Shown here: positions 12,472 to 23,276 of the stretch, piece after piece | Numbering within the stretch: position 1 is the stretch's first letter | Layout of the letters: every line of letters begins with the position of its first letter | Assembly: GCF_010093595.1 (NCBI RefSeq) | Contig: NW_022985469.1 | Location: 78,599-142,598 of the forward strand | Source: Mytilinidion resinicola | Lineage: Eukaryota; Ascomycota; Dothideomycetes; Mytilinidiales; Mytilinidiaceae | Length of the DNA: 64,000 bases | Reading direction: 5' to 3' | Position numbers and translations under genes: made by a program | Notes under the pieces: model-generated | Told to the model about the DNA's origin: nothing | Database searches by the model: none | The model's input: the letters and a program-made list of their open reading frames with translations, nothing else

Positions 12472-12699
12472 GATGGAGACATGGAATTTGGGAAAAGAAA
12501 GAAGCACACGCTTCGATAAGGGTTCGATAATTGGTTCAGGTTGGCTTCAAGGGGGAATAACGATACCATGTTTACCACGACCAGCATGATGGAATCCCCT
12601 GTACCTAATAACAGGTATGCATAAGTCGAAGCAAGAGATCATAGATTTCAGCTACAATCAACTCACACAACAACTCGACCTCTTCTTCTTTTCCGTGCT

Positions 12700-13655
12700 C
12701 TTTCTCCTACCTTCCCCTTTCTTCTCCCCGTCTTTTTTTCCACCACCTCCTTTCCCCTCCCCTCTCTCAGCCCTTGACGTCTTAACAACCCAATTCCCTT
12801 CCTCAAACTGCACATACCTCCTCGCATCAAACCCACCCCCTCATGCCCCGCATACCCCTTCTGATTCGCATACACCAGCTTCCCCGTCGCCGGATCCTCA
12901 AACGCACAACTAAAATGCGTATGCCCAAACGCCCACAACCCCACCACCGGACTCATCCAGCACCGCTCCGCCGACAGATCCGTATGATACGCCGACAGCA
13001 TCTTCCCACCCGCATGCCGCGCATCCACCGCCTGCGGCAACGTTGTCGGCGCGTGATGCCTAGAATAACCCACCACCCGCTCGTCAGCACCACGCACCCA
13101 CCCCTCTCGAGCTTGCGTCTAGACAAGACGTACGTTAGGATAGCAACACTTCTCCCCGCGCCCTCTCGATCGATTCTGAGGACGGCGTCGTTCAACCAAC
13201 CACCGCACATCCCGCTCATGCGCATCCTTCCACGCATCCAGGCCCCAGCCGCCGATCCATCGCACGTCGCTCATCCGCCCGCACACCTCCCCCGCCTGCT
13301 CCGGCGTTATTCTACCCCTCCGATATCCACCTTCGTGCGGTCTAGCACCCAGAACCGCGGCCCGGCCCCGAACCTCGCGTCGCGCTCCACCTCCGCTTCG
13401 AAATCCGCTAGGATTTTGCCCCCCAGCGGTGAGCGAACTGTCGTAGAATTCGTGGTTGCCGGGCACGTAGAGGATGTGTAGGAGGGGGTGGCGGAGGAGG
13501 GTGCGGCGTAGGAAGGCGAAGAGGGCGGGGTGGGCGAGGAGACCGGTGTCGCCGAGGAGGCAGAGGTGGGTCGTCCCCGGGGGAAGCGGGGGGTTGTAGG
13601 TGGGGTAGAGGGGGGAGGCGAGGGGGGTTTCGAGAGGTGCAGGTCGGAGAGGNNN
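12700..13655 (-). pseudogene. Broken calcineurin-like metallophosphoesterase
   Basis: The metallophosphatase motifs are present but spread over several frames: SDLHL next to the N gap, LLGDTG, GNHEFYD, HHAPTT and WAFGHTH. Reading from the gap, a 2-base shift is needed after SDLHL, and a 1-base deletion in the G6 run near 13423-13428. A further shift near 13322 and loss of the usual strand that follows the DRTKVDI segment also occur. The last frame (open to 12663) carries the C-terminal part with DARHAGGKMLSAYHTDLS and GHTHFSCAFED. The family forms a binuclear metal site for phosphoester cleavage. The start is lost in the gap. Part of the damage may be poor assembly beside the gap, but the missing strand suggests real decay. 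Confidence 0.7.
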
Positions 13656-13777
13656 NNNNNNNNNNNNNNNNNNNNNNNNNNNNNNNNNNNNNNNNNNNNN
13701 NNNNNNNNNNNNNNNNNNNNNNNNNNNNNNNNNNNNNNNNNNNNNNNNNNNNNNNNNNNNNNNNNNNNNNNNNNNNN
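13653..13777. other. Assembly gap (125 N)
   Basis: A run of 125 undetermined bases. It hides the N-terminal coding part of the adjacent metallophosphoesterase. Confidence 0.99.
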
Positions 13778-14719
13778 ACAGGAATTGCGAAGTGCGGGAT
13801 AATGACCTAGGGATATATGCATGCATCTTGACGTGATTAGAATATGTGAGGGATTTAATTTAGGCAACGAGGGAATTCTGAAAGATGACGAAGGCTGCTA
13901 TCTTTACCTCCCGGAAAACCGATATCCGTGCTAAGATTGATGATATTAGGATAGTGAAGGTGGATGTATATCTGAAATAACTTGCATGAGAAGGCGCTGG
14001 TGGTAATAGAGTATAAAGCTCTATCTATAGCCCTTGATTATAGGTCAGTAATGATGGGTATACAATAAGCTCTTAGATAGCAAGCTGGCCTATAATTTAG
14101 CTTGAAAGTAGTCCCTTCGCAAAGAATGATGCGCTTAAGGTAGCGTGCTGAAAATGTGTGTCTTTCGGTTTCGAGAAAATTGGGTGGCGGGAAAGCTTTG
14201 TAGGGTAGATATCTGCGCCCTGGCTGCAGGTGCCGTTTTAGCTTTCGCCGAAGTGGATGGCTACGTGGCGGACGTGCTAATGGGTAATTTGAGGGATTAC
14301 TTGAATAGGGGATGTTGCATCAGTATTGAGAGGGATGAGGCCGGAGCAGCAAGATAAGGACGTTATAGAATGAGCGTAGGAGGTAGAGCAGGAAGAAAGG
14401 AGACGAGAATGCGGACTAGAGATGGTATTGCAAGAGCATAAGGATTTATATGAACTATCGTTTGCTAGCGAGCGTGGAAATGTTCGTGATCCAAAACACT
14501 GGGAAAGATTTAGAGCGAGTTTACCCTGAAATAAAATATCTCGTGAGAAAGAAAAGAGCAGGCTTTGGTATCTTAGCGCTGAAGTGGCGCTTTCAACGTC
14601 ACCTCCAAATAGAACTAAAGGGTCGTCCTCGAACTTCCCCTTGTACATATACTGACAGTAATGACAGTTTCACCATCTTGATACCTCCAAAGCTATGGAA
14701 AAACTAGATACATATTATT
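13778..14719. other. AT-richer region without a supported gene
   Basis: The base composition is visibly richer in A and T than the flanking genes. Short frames on both strands (for example minus 14648-14277) look like neither a known protein nor a splice-able gene. Degraded transposon DNA is possible, but no transposase motif or terminal repeat was found. Confidence 0.4.
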
Positions 14720-16059
14720 CTAATAGGACTGTTCAACCTTCCTGCGTAGCTCGTTATTATACTTTTCCGTCCCGGGCGTTCCCGAAATGTTCAACTCCCG
14801 TCCCTTTTGCTCCCGGCTCGCGAAACTGGGATCCAATTTTTTCCTTTTGAACGTGTCTACGACCGAGTTTTTATCTAATTTAAAATCAACAGCTTTCCAA
14901 ATGGGATTTGAAAATGGACTAACTCACCTATAGGGCCGTTGTAGCGTGGGCCCATTGGTATTTGTGGCAAGGATGATCCAGTTCGATTGCCTGAGGCACC
15001 CCCGATGGGCCCAATGTTTGCCTCGAAATGGACGTTGCGAGCAATGGCACTGATGATGTCTAGACCATATTCCCAATATCCTTGCTCTTTCGGTTCTGGA
15101 GCAGCTGAGGAAGATGAGGTGTTAGATTTGGAGGTGGAGTCAGGAGCACGCGCAGGAATAAGGCCGAGGAATTGGCCTGCTGCAGTGCGCTCAAGGGGAA
15201 GACCTGTTGCCAGATCCTGGACAATACGAGGGTCTCGCGGATTGATATGACCATAGTGACGATGGACCATATCTTTAGCATGCTCTGCGATGTTGTCGCG
15301 ATCGTCCTCCCAATCGAGAAATACGCCCTTGTCTTGTCCGTCTTCGTACTCCCGTCCATGCTGATAGTGGCGAAGGGGCCTATGAACAGACCACAACTCT
15401 TTTACCTTTTCAAGCCGGTTCGCAAGCCTTGTATTGAGCCCCTGCTTCTGCTTCTCCTTGTGTGCCTCCCAAAAGGTTGTAACATCCGTGACCTGAGTCA
15501 TGTATTCGTCGCCGCAAAATGCGCGAGCAAATCGCAGGAGCTTTTCATCCATTTCGTTGACTCGAGCATGAGTCATCGGGGTTACGAGGAGGACACCGAT
15601 GATTCGGGCATGGGATCTAACGGCGTTGATTCCCCTGGCGACTTCATAGAACAACGTCCAGTTCAGGCCCATGGTCAAAACCGGGCGTATCCATTATGTA
15701 GTATTCTTTGCCTTTGATACTCGTCTTCTCGATCTGGAATTTCTTGGTAACTTGACGGATATTAACAATCAGACTTGAAGAGAAGGGAGGACGGGAAGGC
15801 TCCCATACCTGAGCTCGCAGCCTCCATCGAGTGACCATGTGCCCCAGTGAGATCTTCTAGCAATGATGACTTTCCAGCTCCAACCTCTCCCAAAATGATG
15901 ACGACGTTTCCAAGTCCATCTTGCCCTCTGCCAAAGTTAGTACAGGTTCCCATCAGGGCATATAGTAACTCACTCTTTTTTCATCAGGCTGAGGCATTCC
16001 TGCGTCCGCTTAGTGACCGTGCTGGAACCAGCCTCTTGACTGTGCGACGTCGAACCCAT
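14720..16059 (-). pseudogene. P-loop GTPase (AIG1-like G domain), one frameshift
   Basis: Exons: 16059-15974, 15927-15809, 15750-14928 and 14874-14720. The G1 P-loop is GEVGAGKSS (about residues 42-50) and the G3 motif is DTPGFD (about 89). ARIIGVLLVTP and QVTDVTTFWEAH follow, as in fungal AIG1/GTPase-like proteins. The last exon (51 codons, ending at 14720) is found through a GTGAGT donor at 14927 and a TTAG acceptor, and it keeps the frame. Exon 3 is one base too long: DTPGFDHGPE is in one frame and WTLFYEVARGI in the next, so a single-base shift lies near 15660-15672. Everything else is intact, and without the shift the protein would be 393 aa. It may be a young pseudogene or a base-call error. 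The cellular role of this family is not established. Confidence 0.72.
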
Positions 16060-16634
16060 AGCTTTCAAGGCTCTTTGAATCTAATGACGCGTGGAGATCC
16101 CGATGGATTAAGTCGCTGACACTAAGTAATACGGAAAAGGTGGGGTTAGCTATGGAGGATTGATCTTTGGGCTAGTAGATAAAGACCAGCGCGGATGCGA
16201 AGATGGGCGGTTCAGGTTAGGCCGACGCAATCAGGGCCAATGAGTTGCGGCACAGCCAGCCTTGCGAGTTCTACCTACGTGGCGTAGTCGATAGGACATC
16301 CTAAGCTCAGTTTCGGCGCGCGCTTTGAGTCAAGGGTTTTCGCAATGAATTGTAGTCGATTTGCTGCACGGTTTCTAGCATGTAGGCATAACCCATTAGG
16401 TGTCCATCGTCTAATGCGCTATTAGGTATAGCTTCGGGATTGTGGCGCATTTGTAGAAGTTCTCTACTTAAACCGCACCTGGGCAGCACACACAAATCTT
16501 GAACCAGGTCATAATCGCAAGCTTAACGATAAAATGGCCCTAGGAATGCTCCAAGCAGCTAGAGTTCCATCAGAACTCCTCCTCCAGCTCCCTCTTCCCC
16601 CTCTTCTTCTCGCTCTCACATGGGAAGAGGGAAA
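16060..16634. other. Intergenic region without a supported gene
   Basis: This lies between the GTPase start and the stop of the membrane-protein gene. The plus-strand frame at 16534-16989 is the antisense shadow of the membrane-protein exon. Nothing else is seen. Confidence 0.45.
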
Positions 16635-18554
16635 TCAAGAAGGCAGAACCACACAAACCCCAAACTCCCTCAGCATCAACCCCACAACCACAAAGCCCGC
16701 CACCGCCGGCGCCCCGATCGGCAACAACAACAGCAACTCCAAGCCCAAGACCAACCCCTTCTTCATTTTGCCCCTCGCCCCACTCAGCTCGATCACATCG
16801 TTCCTCGTAGCCTCCGCCCTCACAAACCCCACAGCAATCCCCCAACTCACCCACAACATCGTCAACGCCCGCTGCGTCGCACTACTCGAGCCACCGCGGA
16901 AGCGGGAGATACCGCCGATGATGGCCAGAGGAACCATGCCGAGTAAGAACCCATACCAGCGCGCCCGCTCGACGAAGGAGCTGCTGTAGGGAAGGAGGGA
17001 GTTGTAGCCGTCGAGAGTCCAGTTGATGTCCCAGCCGCGCTGAGGGTCTTTCCAGTGGGGTAGGGGAAGGGTGTAGAGGGTTTGGTGGCGTTGGTGGTAG
17101 CGGAAGGGGTCGCAGGAGGGGATGAGGAGGAGGGGCTGCTCGGGGTTAGTGGTGTAGCCGGGCCACTCTTTGCGCTGTTGGAGGACTATTGCTGAGGCGT
17201 TGTGGGAGAGTTCGGTGGTCTGGGATGTGGCGGTGCTGGGTGGGAGATGTTAGCGTCGTTGTAGGGCTTGATACGAAAGCGCTCGGACTTACACTTTGGA
17301 ATCATCAGCCCCTTGGACAGTGCTTCCATACAGCACGTTCAGCTCTGGAGAGTGCACTTCCAAAATCCTATTCGAAGCTTTGAACTCAAGCGGTCGCTTC
17401 ATGAATTGCAACCTGGGCTTGACGTTGTGGGACTGAAAGTTGAAAGTCTCATCAACCTCCAGCTCCGCGACCGTTCCGGGAAAATACCCTTCCGCGCTGC
17501 CTTTGAGTCTCGACCGTGCCTCCAACATAGTTGGCGAGCCAACTAGATACACTGCATCAAAGTCCGGGCGCATGAGCGTGCCTAGCAAGTTGACGAAAGA
17601 CATAGTAGCGTAGGGCGCGACTGTGAGACCGAAAGCAGCGTACCCATAACGTTGGACCTGGTCTCCTCGAGATTGCCAGAGTGTTACGATAGCGAAGATC
17701 GCTTGACCCACGGCGATTAGCCCCGTGATCCAATCGTGACTGCAGGAGATGATGTTATCCGCGTTATCGACATTTAGAGGTCGTATGGGCGTGTCTGGTG
17801 GGACTATCACTAGTTTGTATCCTTCTGGAAGGACGGGGGAAGCTCGTACTGTGCGAGAGTCGGCAGATTCAGGCCCTTCGTAGCGGCAGTAGGACCATGG
17901 AGCGGCGAAGACGCATACGTGTACCCGTTTCAAAACAGGGTCGTCAGTTTTCAACGGGAAATCCGAGAGTTGTATCGTTTCCTGGGCAGTATCAGAAGCC
18001 AAAAGTCCTTCGGTGTCTTCATGAGAGCTGTTGGGCTCATCGTCTTCGCGATGCGGTCGTATCGTTCCAGATTCCACTTTATTCCCTTCTAGAACGGGAG
18101 CTTGATCTTCCGGACTCAGCAGAATAGCATTTGACACTTTGGTATCTCGAATCGGCCTCCAAGAGCTGGATCGTACCACCATACATAACGCGCCAGACCT
18201 CGCTGCTTTCTGCAAATCGCCCTTTGCAAAAACCGCTTTTGTCCAAATTGCACGAAGACCCCTGTACAAGCCAAATGGTGGGAAGAGTAGCGATGCGAGC
18301 GCATTGATAATCCAGCTTGGTGTCTCTTCTCCTGGCATGTGCACCACAGTCAGTGCATGGGTGAGGTAGTTGCCCACGTAGAAAGTCGCTATATCGGTCC
18401 ACCCAGGCGGGGTGCATAAGAGCTCGGGGTTTCCATGGTTGGTGGTACCGGGAGGAAGTAAGACCGTGAAGTTCTGTAGGGCGGGAGCGACTGCTGATAT
18501 TACGAAGAGTGATAGGGAGAGAAATGTGATTTTAGGAGGAGATAGTTGGTTCAT
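16635..18554 (-). CDS. Multi-pass membrane protein of unknown function (620 aa)
   Basis: Two exons: 18554-17293 and 17235-16635, joined across a 57-nt intron with a GTAAGT donor and CCCAG acceptor; the valine codon is split GT/C. An N-terminal hydrophobic segment could be a signal anchor. Further hydrophobic stretches are WIINALASLLFPPFGLYRGL, WITGLIAVGQAIFAIVTLW, YGYAAFGLTVAPYATMSF, WYGFLLGMVPLAIIGGI and two close to the C terminus. Between them lies an acidic, Ser-rich hydrophilic stretch (HREDDEPNSSHEDTEG). I do not recognise a named family; the pattern resembles fungal hypothetical integral membrane proteins. It is intact while both neighbours are damaged, which argues for retained function. 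Confidence 0.78.
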
Positions 18555-19406
18555 GACAGATTACGCAGTCGTAAAACAGCAACTATCAAGTACCTTACCA
18601 CGCTTTCGTATCTGGAGCTGGAAGTCTTGCCTTCAGCTCTGGAGGTCCAAGCAGGAATGCGCGGCTTCTTAAGGGCATCTTTTCGCTTGCCGGGCCTAGA
18701 GCTTGCGGAAGACCCTGTTGTCTCCAGCTTAGGCTCGAACCGCAATCGCATAATCGGTACCTCATGATTGGGTCAGCCTGAAGTCCACCGTTACTGTACA
18801 CTATCAACATTCTGGAGTTAGCTGAGTGTCGGTGGCAAATCGTAGCTCTGGGGCGCGGGGAGCTGAGGCTTAGGTCCAGTCTAGGCCAAAGACTTCTGCA
18901 AACTATGCTAGGCTGCATGAGAGGCGCTGGAGCTGAAGATGTTCCGAGGTCCCGTGACCGCTTGAAAATATTCGAGAATAGTAAGCGCGTTGATATGTAA
19001 AGCAAAGAGGTATTTTGAGCAGTGATAAAGGAAGCCATGAGGTGCATGAGGAACAGTCTTGATGAGAATGAGCATGGCGATGAAGAGTTCAGGGGAGAAG
19101 GACATCAGAGAACTGGCTTCACTAAAAAGCATTTTTGAGTCTGAACCTCATGCTATACATTAGAGACCTCATCAGTCCCCTTATTAAGTTCGTTTGCGCA
19201 GTCCAAACGCTTTCTCGATGCGAAGATGCGCTTGGTCGAGGATGGGTGGGATTCCTCGAGTCGGTGGGGTTGATGGCCTGGGCACAAAATGATGCCTTAG
19301 GCACTAATGCTTCTACTTTCAACCTCAACCCATCCCATCCACACACAGCCTCAGCCTCATGCACCTCTCCCAACGTCGCAATGCAGGGCATGCGGATCCG
19401 TTCCCA
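18555..19406. other. Intergenic region without a supported gene
   Basis: No coding frame with splice support. The minus-strand frames at 19047-18595 and 19445-19122 have no recognisable features. Confidence 0.45.
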
Positions 19407-21421
19407 TATATGTCTTCGTTTCCTTCCCACGAAGCTATACCACAAGCGCCGAAAACATCCTCTTCGTTGTCAACTTCCGAGTGCGATGACTACGACCACG
19501 ATGACCACGACCACGATGACCACGATGACCACGAACGACCTCGAGAAAGCGACGAGCCTCCGAAACCCTCGAGCCGCCGCTGCAGTCCCTCAAATCCAAT
19601 ACCTCTACGAGCCCCGAGCGCCGAATGTTGCGATACAAATTCAAGCCTCTTGTACACGCGAACGAGATCCGTCTTCTTCGAGTTGCCAAATCGTCTGCGG
19701 ATGAAACATGGGAATATAGCATCGAACACCACGTCTTGGATGAGGCACCGCCCTTCGAGACGGCCTCATACGTTTGGGGTGATGCTACTCGTGGACACGC
19801 TCTCGGTCTTGGATCGAGTAGGCTGAATGGAAGATTCAAACCGATGCTCATCAATAGCGATCTTGCTGAAGCTATCCCCTGGCTTTCCTGGCATTGCTGC
19901 ACTGGCTACCTCTGGATTGACCAGATTTGCATCAACCAGACTAGCATCAACGAGAGGAACTACTAGGTGAAAATTATGGGGGGCATTTACAGGCACGGCA
20001 AGCGGGTTTTAGTGTGGCTTAAGGACATATCCGTGACGGCTACATCATCGAGCTGAATGATATCTGCAAAGCTTCGTTCGAGAAGGAGACAGTACACCTG
20101 CAGGAGAAGTTGATCGAGTCTTTCGAGCAACCAGATGCCGTGGAAGCTCACCGCGCTCTCGTCCAAATTTACGAAATCAGTGGTTCACTCGAGCTTGGGT
20201 TTTCCAAGAGGTGGTTCTGTCCAAATCAGCAGATTTTGTAGCGGGGAAGCATGCAATTAGTCTCGACTCGTTGCGCAGGATAGCAAAGACAGCGCTCTCC
20301 GAGCAAAGCCCTAGGTCGCTCCGCCATGCCCTGCAGCAGGACAGTAGCTGGAACACACTCCGAGAGATGTACGAAACCAGATGGCGACTGGCCCAAGGTA
20401 GTTGCGCCGGTTTCTGGTTTTCCGACTTTCTCCGCGTACTCTCAAACCTTGCTTCCAGGATTCAGGCATCTGATATGCGGGATCTCATATGCGCGTTCTC
20501 CGGATTCGAGGTGTTCTCTGATTTTAACTTGACCACGTTCGTCGAAGCGAATAACAATCACTGCGAACTATGTACTTCCATTTCGCTAAGTCCTGATTGA
20601 CACCGCAGCCTTGATGATCCGCGAATCCGAAAACCTAGATATTCTAAGACATGCCTCCACGGCTCGGCCACTGGGCAGTAGCCATGTCAATGTCCCGTCG
20701 TGGGTCCCCATTTGGAACAATGTTCCAAAACAGCCGGCGTTGGATGAGTGGCTCTCAGTGTCTTCCCAGCGTTGGAGTGCCGATGACCCAAGTAGCCATC
20801 ATGTGGGAGAATAGACCCCTCAAGCATGCTTGGCTTGACTCGGTGTCTAGGCTAAAGCTCTACGTTCGAGGCACATGCATCACAACAATCGCTGACATGT
20901 TTAGCCCCTATTTCAAGTATCTTTCATCTCAAAGACTTTGCCCAGCAGACGAGCTTTATCGATACATCAATCTTGACACGCATTTCAGAGCAATCAATAC
21001 AAAATTAGGCGATGGAAATGTCACGCGCGAAGACTTATTCCGCGTGATCATGGCAAATCGAGCTTCAAGCAGAGAACTCGAGGATCTGAACTGCTTGAGA
21101 GAGGCGGACATGACAGAGCTTCTCGAGGCGTACGATCAACTCGAAAGCCGAAAAAATCACTCAAGAGCATCACCATACAACGAGCTTCTAGTCTCTTCGT
21201 TTCAGCATTTCGCCTATTTTGCCCGAGGACGCAAGCTTTTCCTCGCAGCAAACCAACAGCTCGGATTGGCGTCTGACACTATGCCGGGCGACCAGATCTT
21301 CATCTTGCGGGGCTGTCAAACGCCGGCGATCCTTCGCCATGTATTTGGAAAGGAATATCGATTTGTAGAGACGTGTTATCTATATGGTGCCATGCTTAGG
21401 GGAATGATGACATGGGATTAG
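19407..21421 (+). pseudogene. HET-domain (heterokaryon incompatibility) pseudogene
   Basis: HET-domain hallmarks are readable: YKFKPL, EIRLLRV, FETASYVWGD, LWIDQICINQ, ERNY, GIYRHGKRVLVWL and WFTRAWVFQEVVL. They lie in different frames. A TAG at 19964-19966 replaces the glutamine codon normally found after ERNx, a CAG-to-TAG change. Frameshifts are needed near 19620, 20020-20040, 20170, 20590 and 20800. The C-terminal part (to 21421) is open and ends with GDQIFILRGCQTPAILR, typical of HET proteins. HET proteins trigger cell death when genetically different hyphae fuse. The N-terminal extension holds an Asp/His repeat coded by a microsatellite (about 19487-19535). With five or more shifts and a stop it cannot encode a full protein. 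Confidence 0.85.
19487..19535 (+). repeat. Asp/His-coding microsatellite
   Basis: A short tandem repeat built from GATGACCAC-like units, encoding alternating Asp and His in one frame of the HET pseudogene's N-terminal extension. Confidence 0.7.
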
Positions 21422-21663
21422 GACGACGCGGACGACATTCTTCTAGTGTAAAGTCTCACTCAGAATAAACGGTTTAATGACAACAATGGAGTTGGACAAA
21501 TCTTGACGGGCAGACATCACTTTCTTCTGGCCGGGAAGTTGCTGTACAATCAATGACGATATGGTTGGTGTGTGAACAAACGAGTCCCGCTCTTCTTCTG
21601 TCTTTGTGCTTAGCTAGAAGATGCAGGCACCAGGCGCTAACGCTAGCTAAGGACTTTGATGGT

Positions 21664-21704
21664 GCACAGAGAGGGACTAACCATAGCCTGGCGATGCCCA
21701 TATG
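21664..21704 (+). repeat. Dispersed 41-bp repeat, copy 1
   Basis: Matches 22996-23036 in the same orientation at 39 of 41 positions. A shorter diverged copy lies at about 27938-27974. Shared core: CATAGCNYGGCGAT followed by RCCCAYATG. Not part of any recognised gene. Confidence 0.7.
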
Positions 21705-21838
21705 CAACCTTGCTTCTCCCAGATGGGTTCACAAGCCACCTCTGCCCACACCAACGGTCGATATCTCGAATGAAAGAAGTAGAAGGCCAATGCCCATAAT
21801 GACCCAAGGACATGTGCATAACAGCTCTTTCACTGACG

Positions 21839-22603
21839 CTATTGCACAAACCAGTACGCATACTTGATCGTCTGACCCGTCGCCATGACCCAATCTGTAA
21901 CATCTTGACCTGCTTGGTCGGTCTGGAAATCCGTGAAGCGGAACCACTTGTCACTGCCTCCGTAGCCGCGACCAGGCTTGTCGGGCGCCCAGTACCCTTT
22001 GACAAAATGCCCGATGCACTGGTTCCCAGGTTGAACCCAGGTCCCGAAAAACGTCTGTGGCGGCACGCCCAGAGTAGGAAGGTCAATTGCGGGTACGCCC
22101 GTAGGATACTGGTCGACGAATTCTAGCTTTTGGGTCGTACCGAACTCTCCCGCGATTCTTAGCACGTCGTTCCAGTACGCAGGGCCGTCTATATTCGGAA
22201 CCGGTGGTATCCTGGCTTTGTCCAGTTCGTGGTAGAGGCTTGCCGTGGTCTTCGTACGGCCATGTTCATCCTTCTCGGTTATCAAAGAGGCGAGCGTCAC
22301 CCATGTACAGTTGTCGCCTCTTCTTAACGTGTTTCTCCTCCAGAGGAATTGAGCACTCCTAGCAAAGGGTCGAAGCGTGAGCGTGGTGGTCCGATTTTTA
22401 GTAGCTGCAGAAGAGCATTTCAAGGAGCACCAGACATACTGATTTGATGGCACATAGATATCTTCATAGACATATCGTGTGCCATCCTCCCATATCACGT
22501 CGGGACCATGATAGTGCCAGTACATGTTGGCCTGAGCATTGTAAAACCACTCTCTACCCTCTAAACTGCAGTGATGGCAAGCAAATGCTCGAGAAGAGCT
22601 CAT
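21839..22603 (-). CDS. Hypothetical protein, single exon (254 aa)
   Basis: One uninterrupted frame of 254 codons from an ATG at 22603. The N terminus holds a CHHC group and a later CSLKC pair that could bind metal. The chain is rich in Trp, Tyr and Gly towards the end (WFRFTDFQTDQAG, YAYWFVQ). No signal peptide or membrane segment is evident and no family is recognised. It lies between the two 41-bp direct repeats and between two pseudogenes, so it may be a lineage-specific or transferred gene. The opposite-strand frame here is shorter and less protein-like. Confidence 0.55.
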   Translation of the reverse strand: MSSSRAFACHHCSLEGREWFYNAQANMYWHYHGPDVIWEDGTRYVYEDIYVPSNQYVWCSLKCSSAATKNRTTTLTLRPFARSAQFLWRRNTLRRGDNCTWVTLASLITEKDEHGRTKTTASLYHELDKARIPPVPNIDGPAYWNDVLRIAGEFGTTQKLEFVDQYPTGVPAIDLPTLGVPPQTFFGTWVQPGNQCIGHFVKGYWAPDKPGRGYGGSDKWFRFTDFQTDQAGQDVTDWVMATGQTIKYAYWFVQ

Positions 22604-22995
22604 AGCTTGGCCGTGAGGATTACGTGTCTATTATGAAGTGTCATCAATCGCTCGAGTATGGTCAGCCTTTGGATAGCATCTAAGTAACGAGGTCGGTCGA
22701 TGCAGAATGCACGCCGACTAGTCAAGGGGACTCTCTACTCTCTTAAGCAATCAATGTAAGTGATCAATTTATGCTCGGTAGCTTCGAACTTCCCTTAGGC
22801 TGTTAGGCACAAATTTGAATTTGTGCGCCACGTGGATGCATCTGATTGGGTTGATGGGGTATGTTGTGTTTGATGGCGCCCAAGCTGGTTGGCTGGTTTG
22901 ATGCTGCAGCCTTTCGATCTTCAATTGGCTGAAGTAGAGTAGATTAAGGCCAACGCACTCCCCTCCGCTCCAATTTTATCACTGCTACTGAAAGG

Positions 22996-23036
22996 GCACA
23001 GAGAGGGACTAAGCATAGCCCGGCGATGCCCATATG
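22996..23036 (+). repeat. Dispersed 41-bp repeat, copy 2
   Basis: Direct repeat of 21664-21704 with two substitutions. Together the copies bracket 1.3 kb containing the 254-aa ORF. Confidence 0.7.
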
Positions 23037-23120
23037 TGACACACTTGTATTCAGACTAAGTTTTGCCGCAAGCAGTACCGTGGGCGGGAAAAGAGTGGCA
23101 CACTCAAAAAGTAATCTGCC

Positions 23121-23258
23121 TGTGTGTACACCTGTCTACCACTGTTTGAAGTGCTTCAACAAATTTTCAGATAGTCCAAGATGAAGAGCTTCTATCTCAT
23201 TCAGATTTTTAAAAATGCATTGAAGCACCCCAAGCAGTGGCAGGCAGGTGTACACACA
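23121..23258. repeat. Imperfect inverted repeat, 39-bp arms
   Basis: The left arm 23121-23159 pairs with the right arm 23220-23258 over 39 bases with five mismatches and a 60-base spacer. The arms start TGTGTGTACACCTG and end GTGCTTCAA. All five differences are transitions, with the left arm carrying T or A where the right arm implies C or G. This looks like the terminus of a small transposable element or a folded-back repeat altered by RIP-like mutation. Confidence 0.75.
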
Positions 23259-23276
23259 AGACAGCTTGTTGGAGAA

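Noticed and set aside
12843..13481. 212-codon Arg/Pro-rich plus-strand ORF
   Set aside because: Antisense of the GC-rich metallophosphoesterase remnant; composition artefact.
18700..18770. Possible tRNA B-box-like word (minus strand)
   Set aside because: No matching A-box or cloverleaf arms could be folded.
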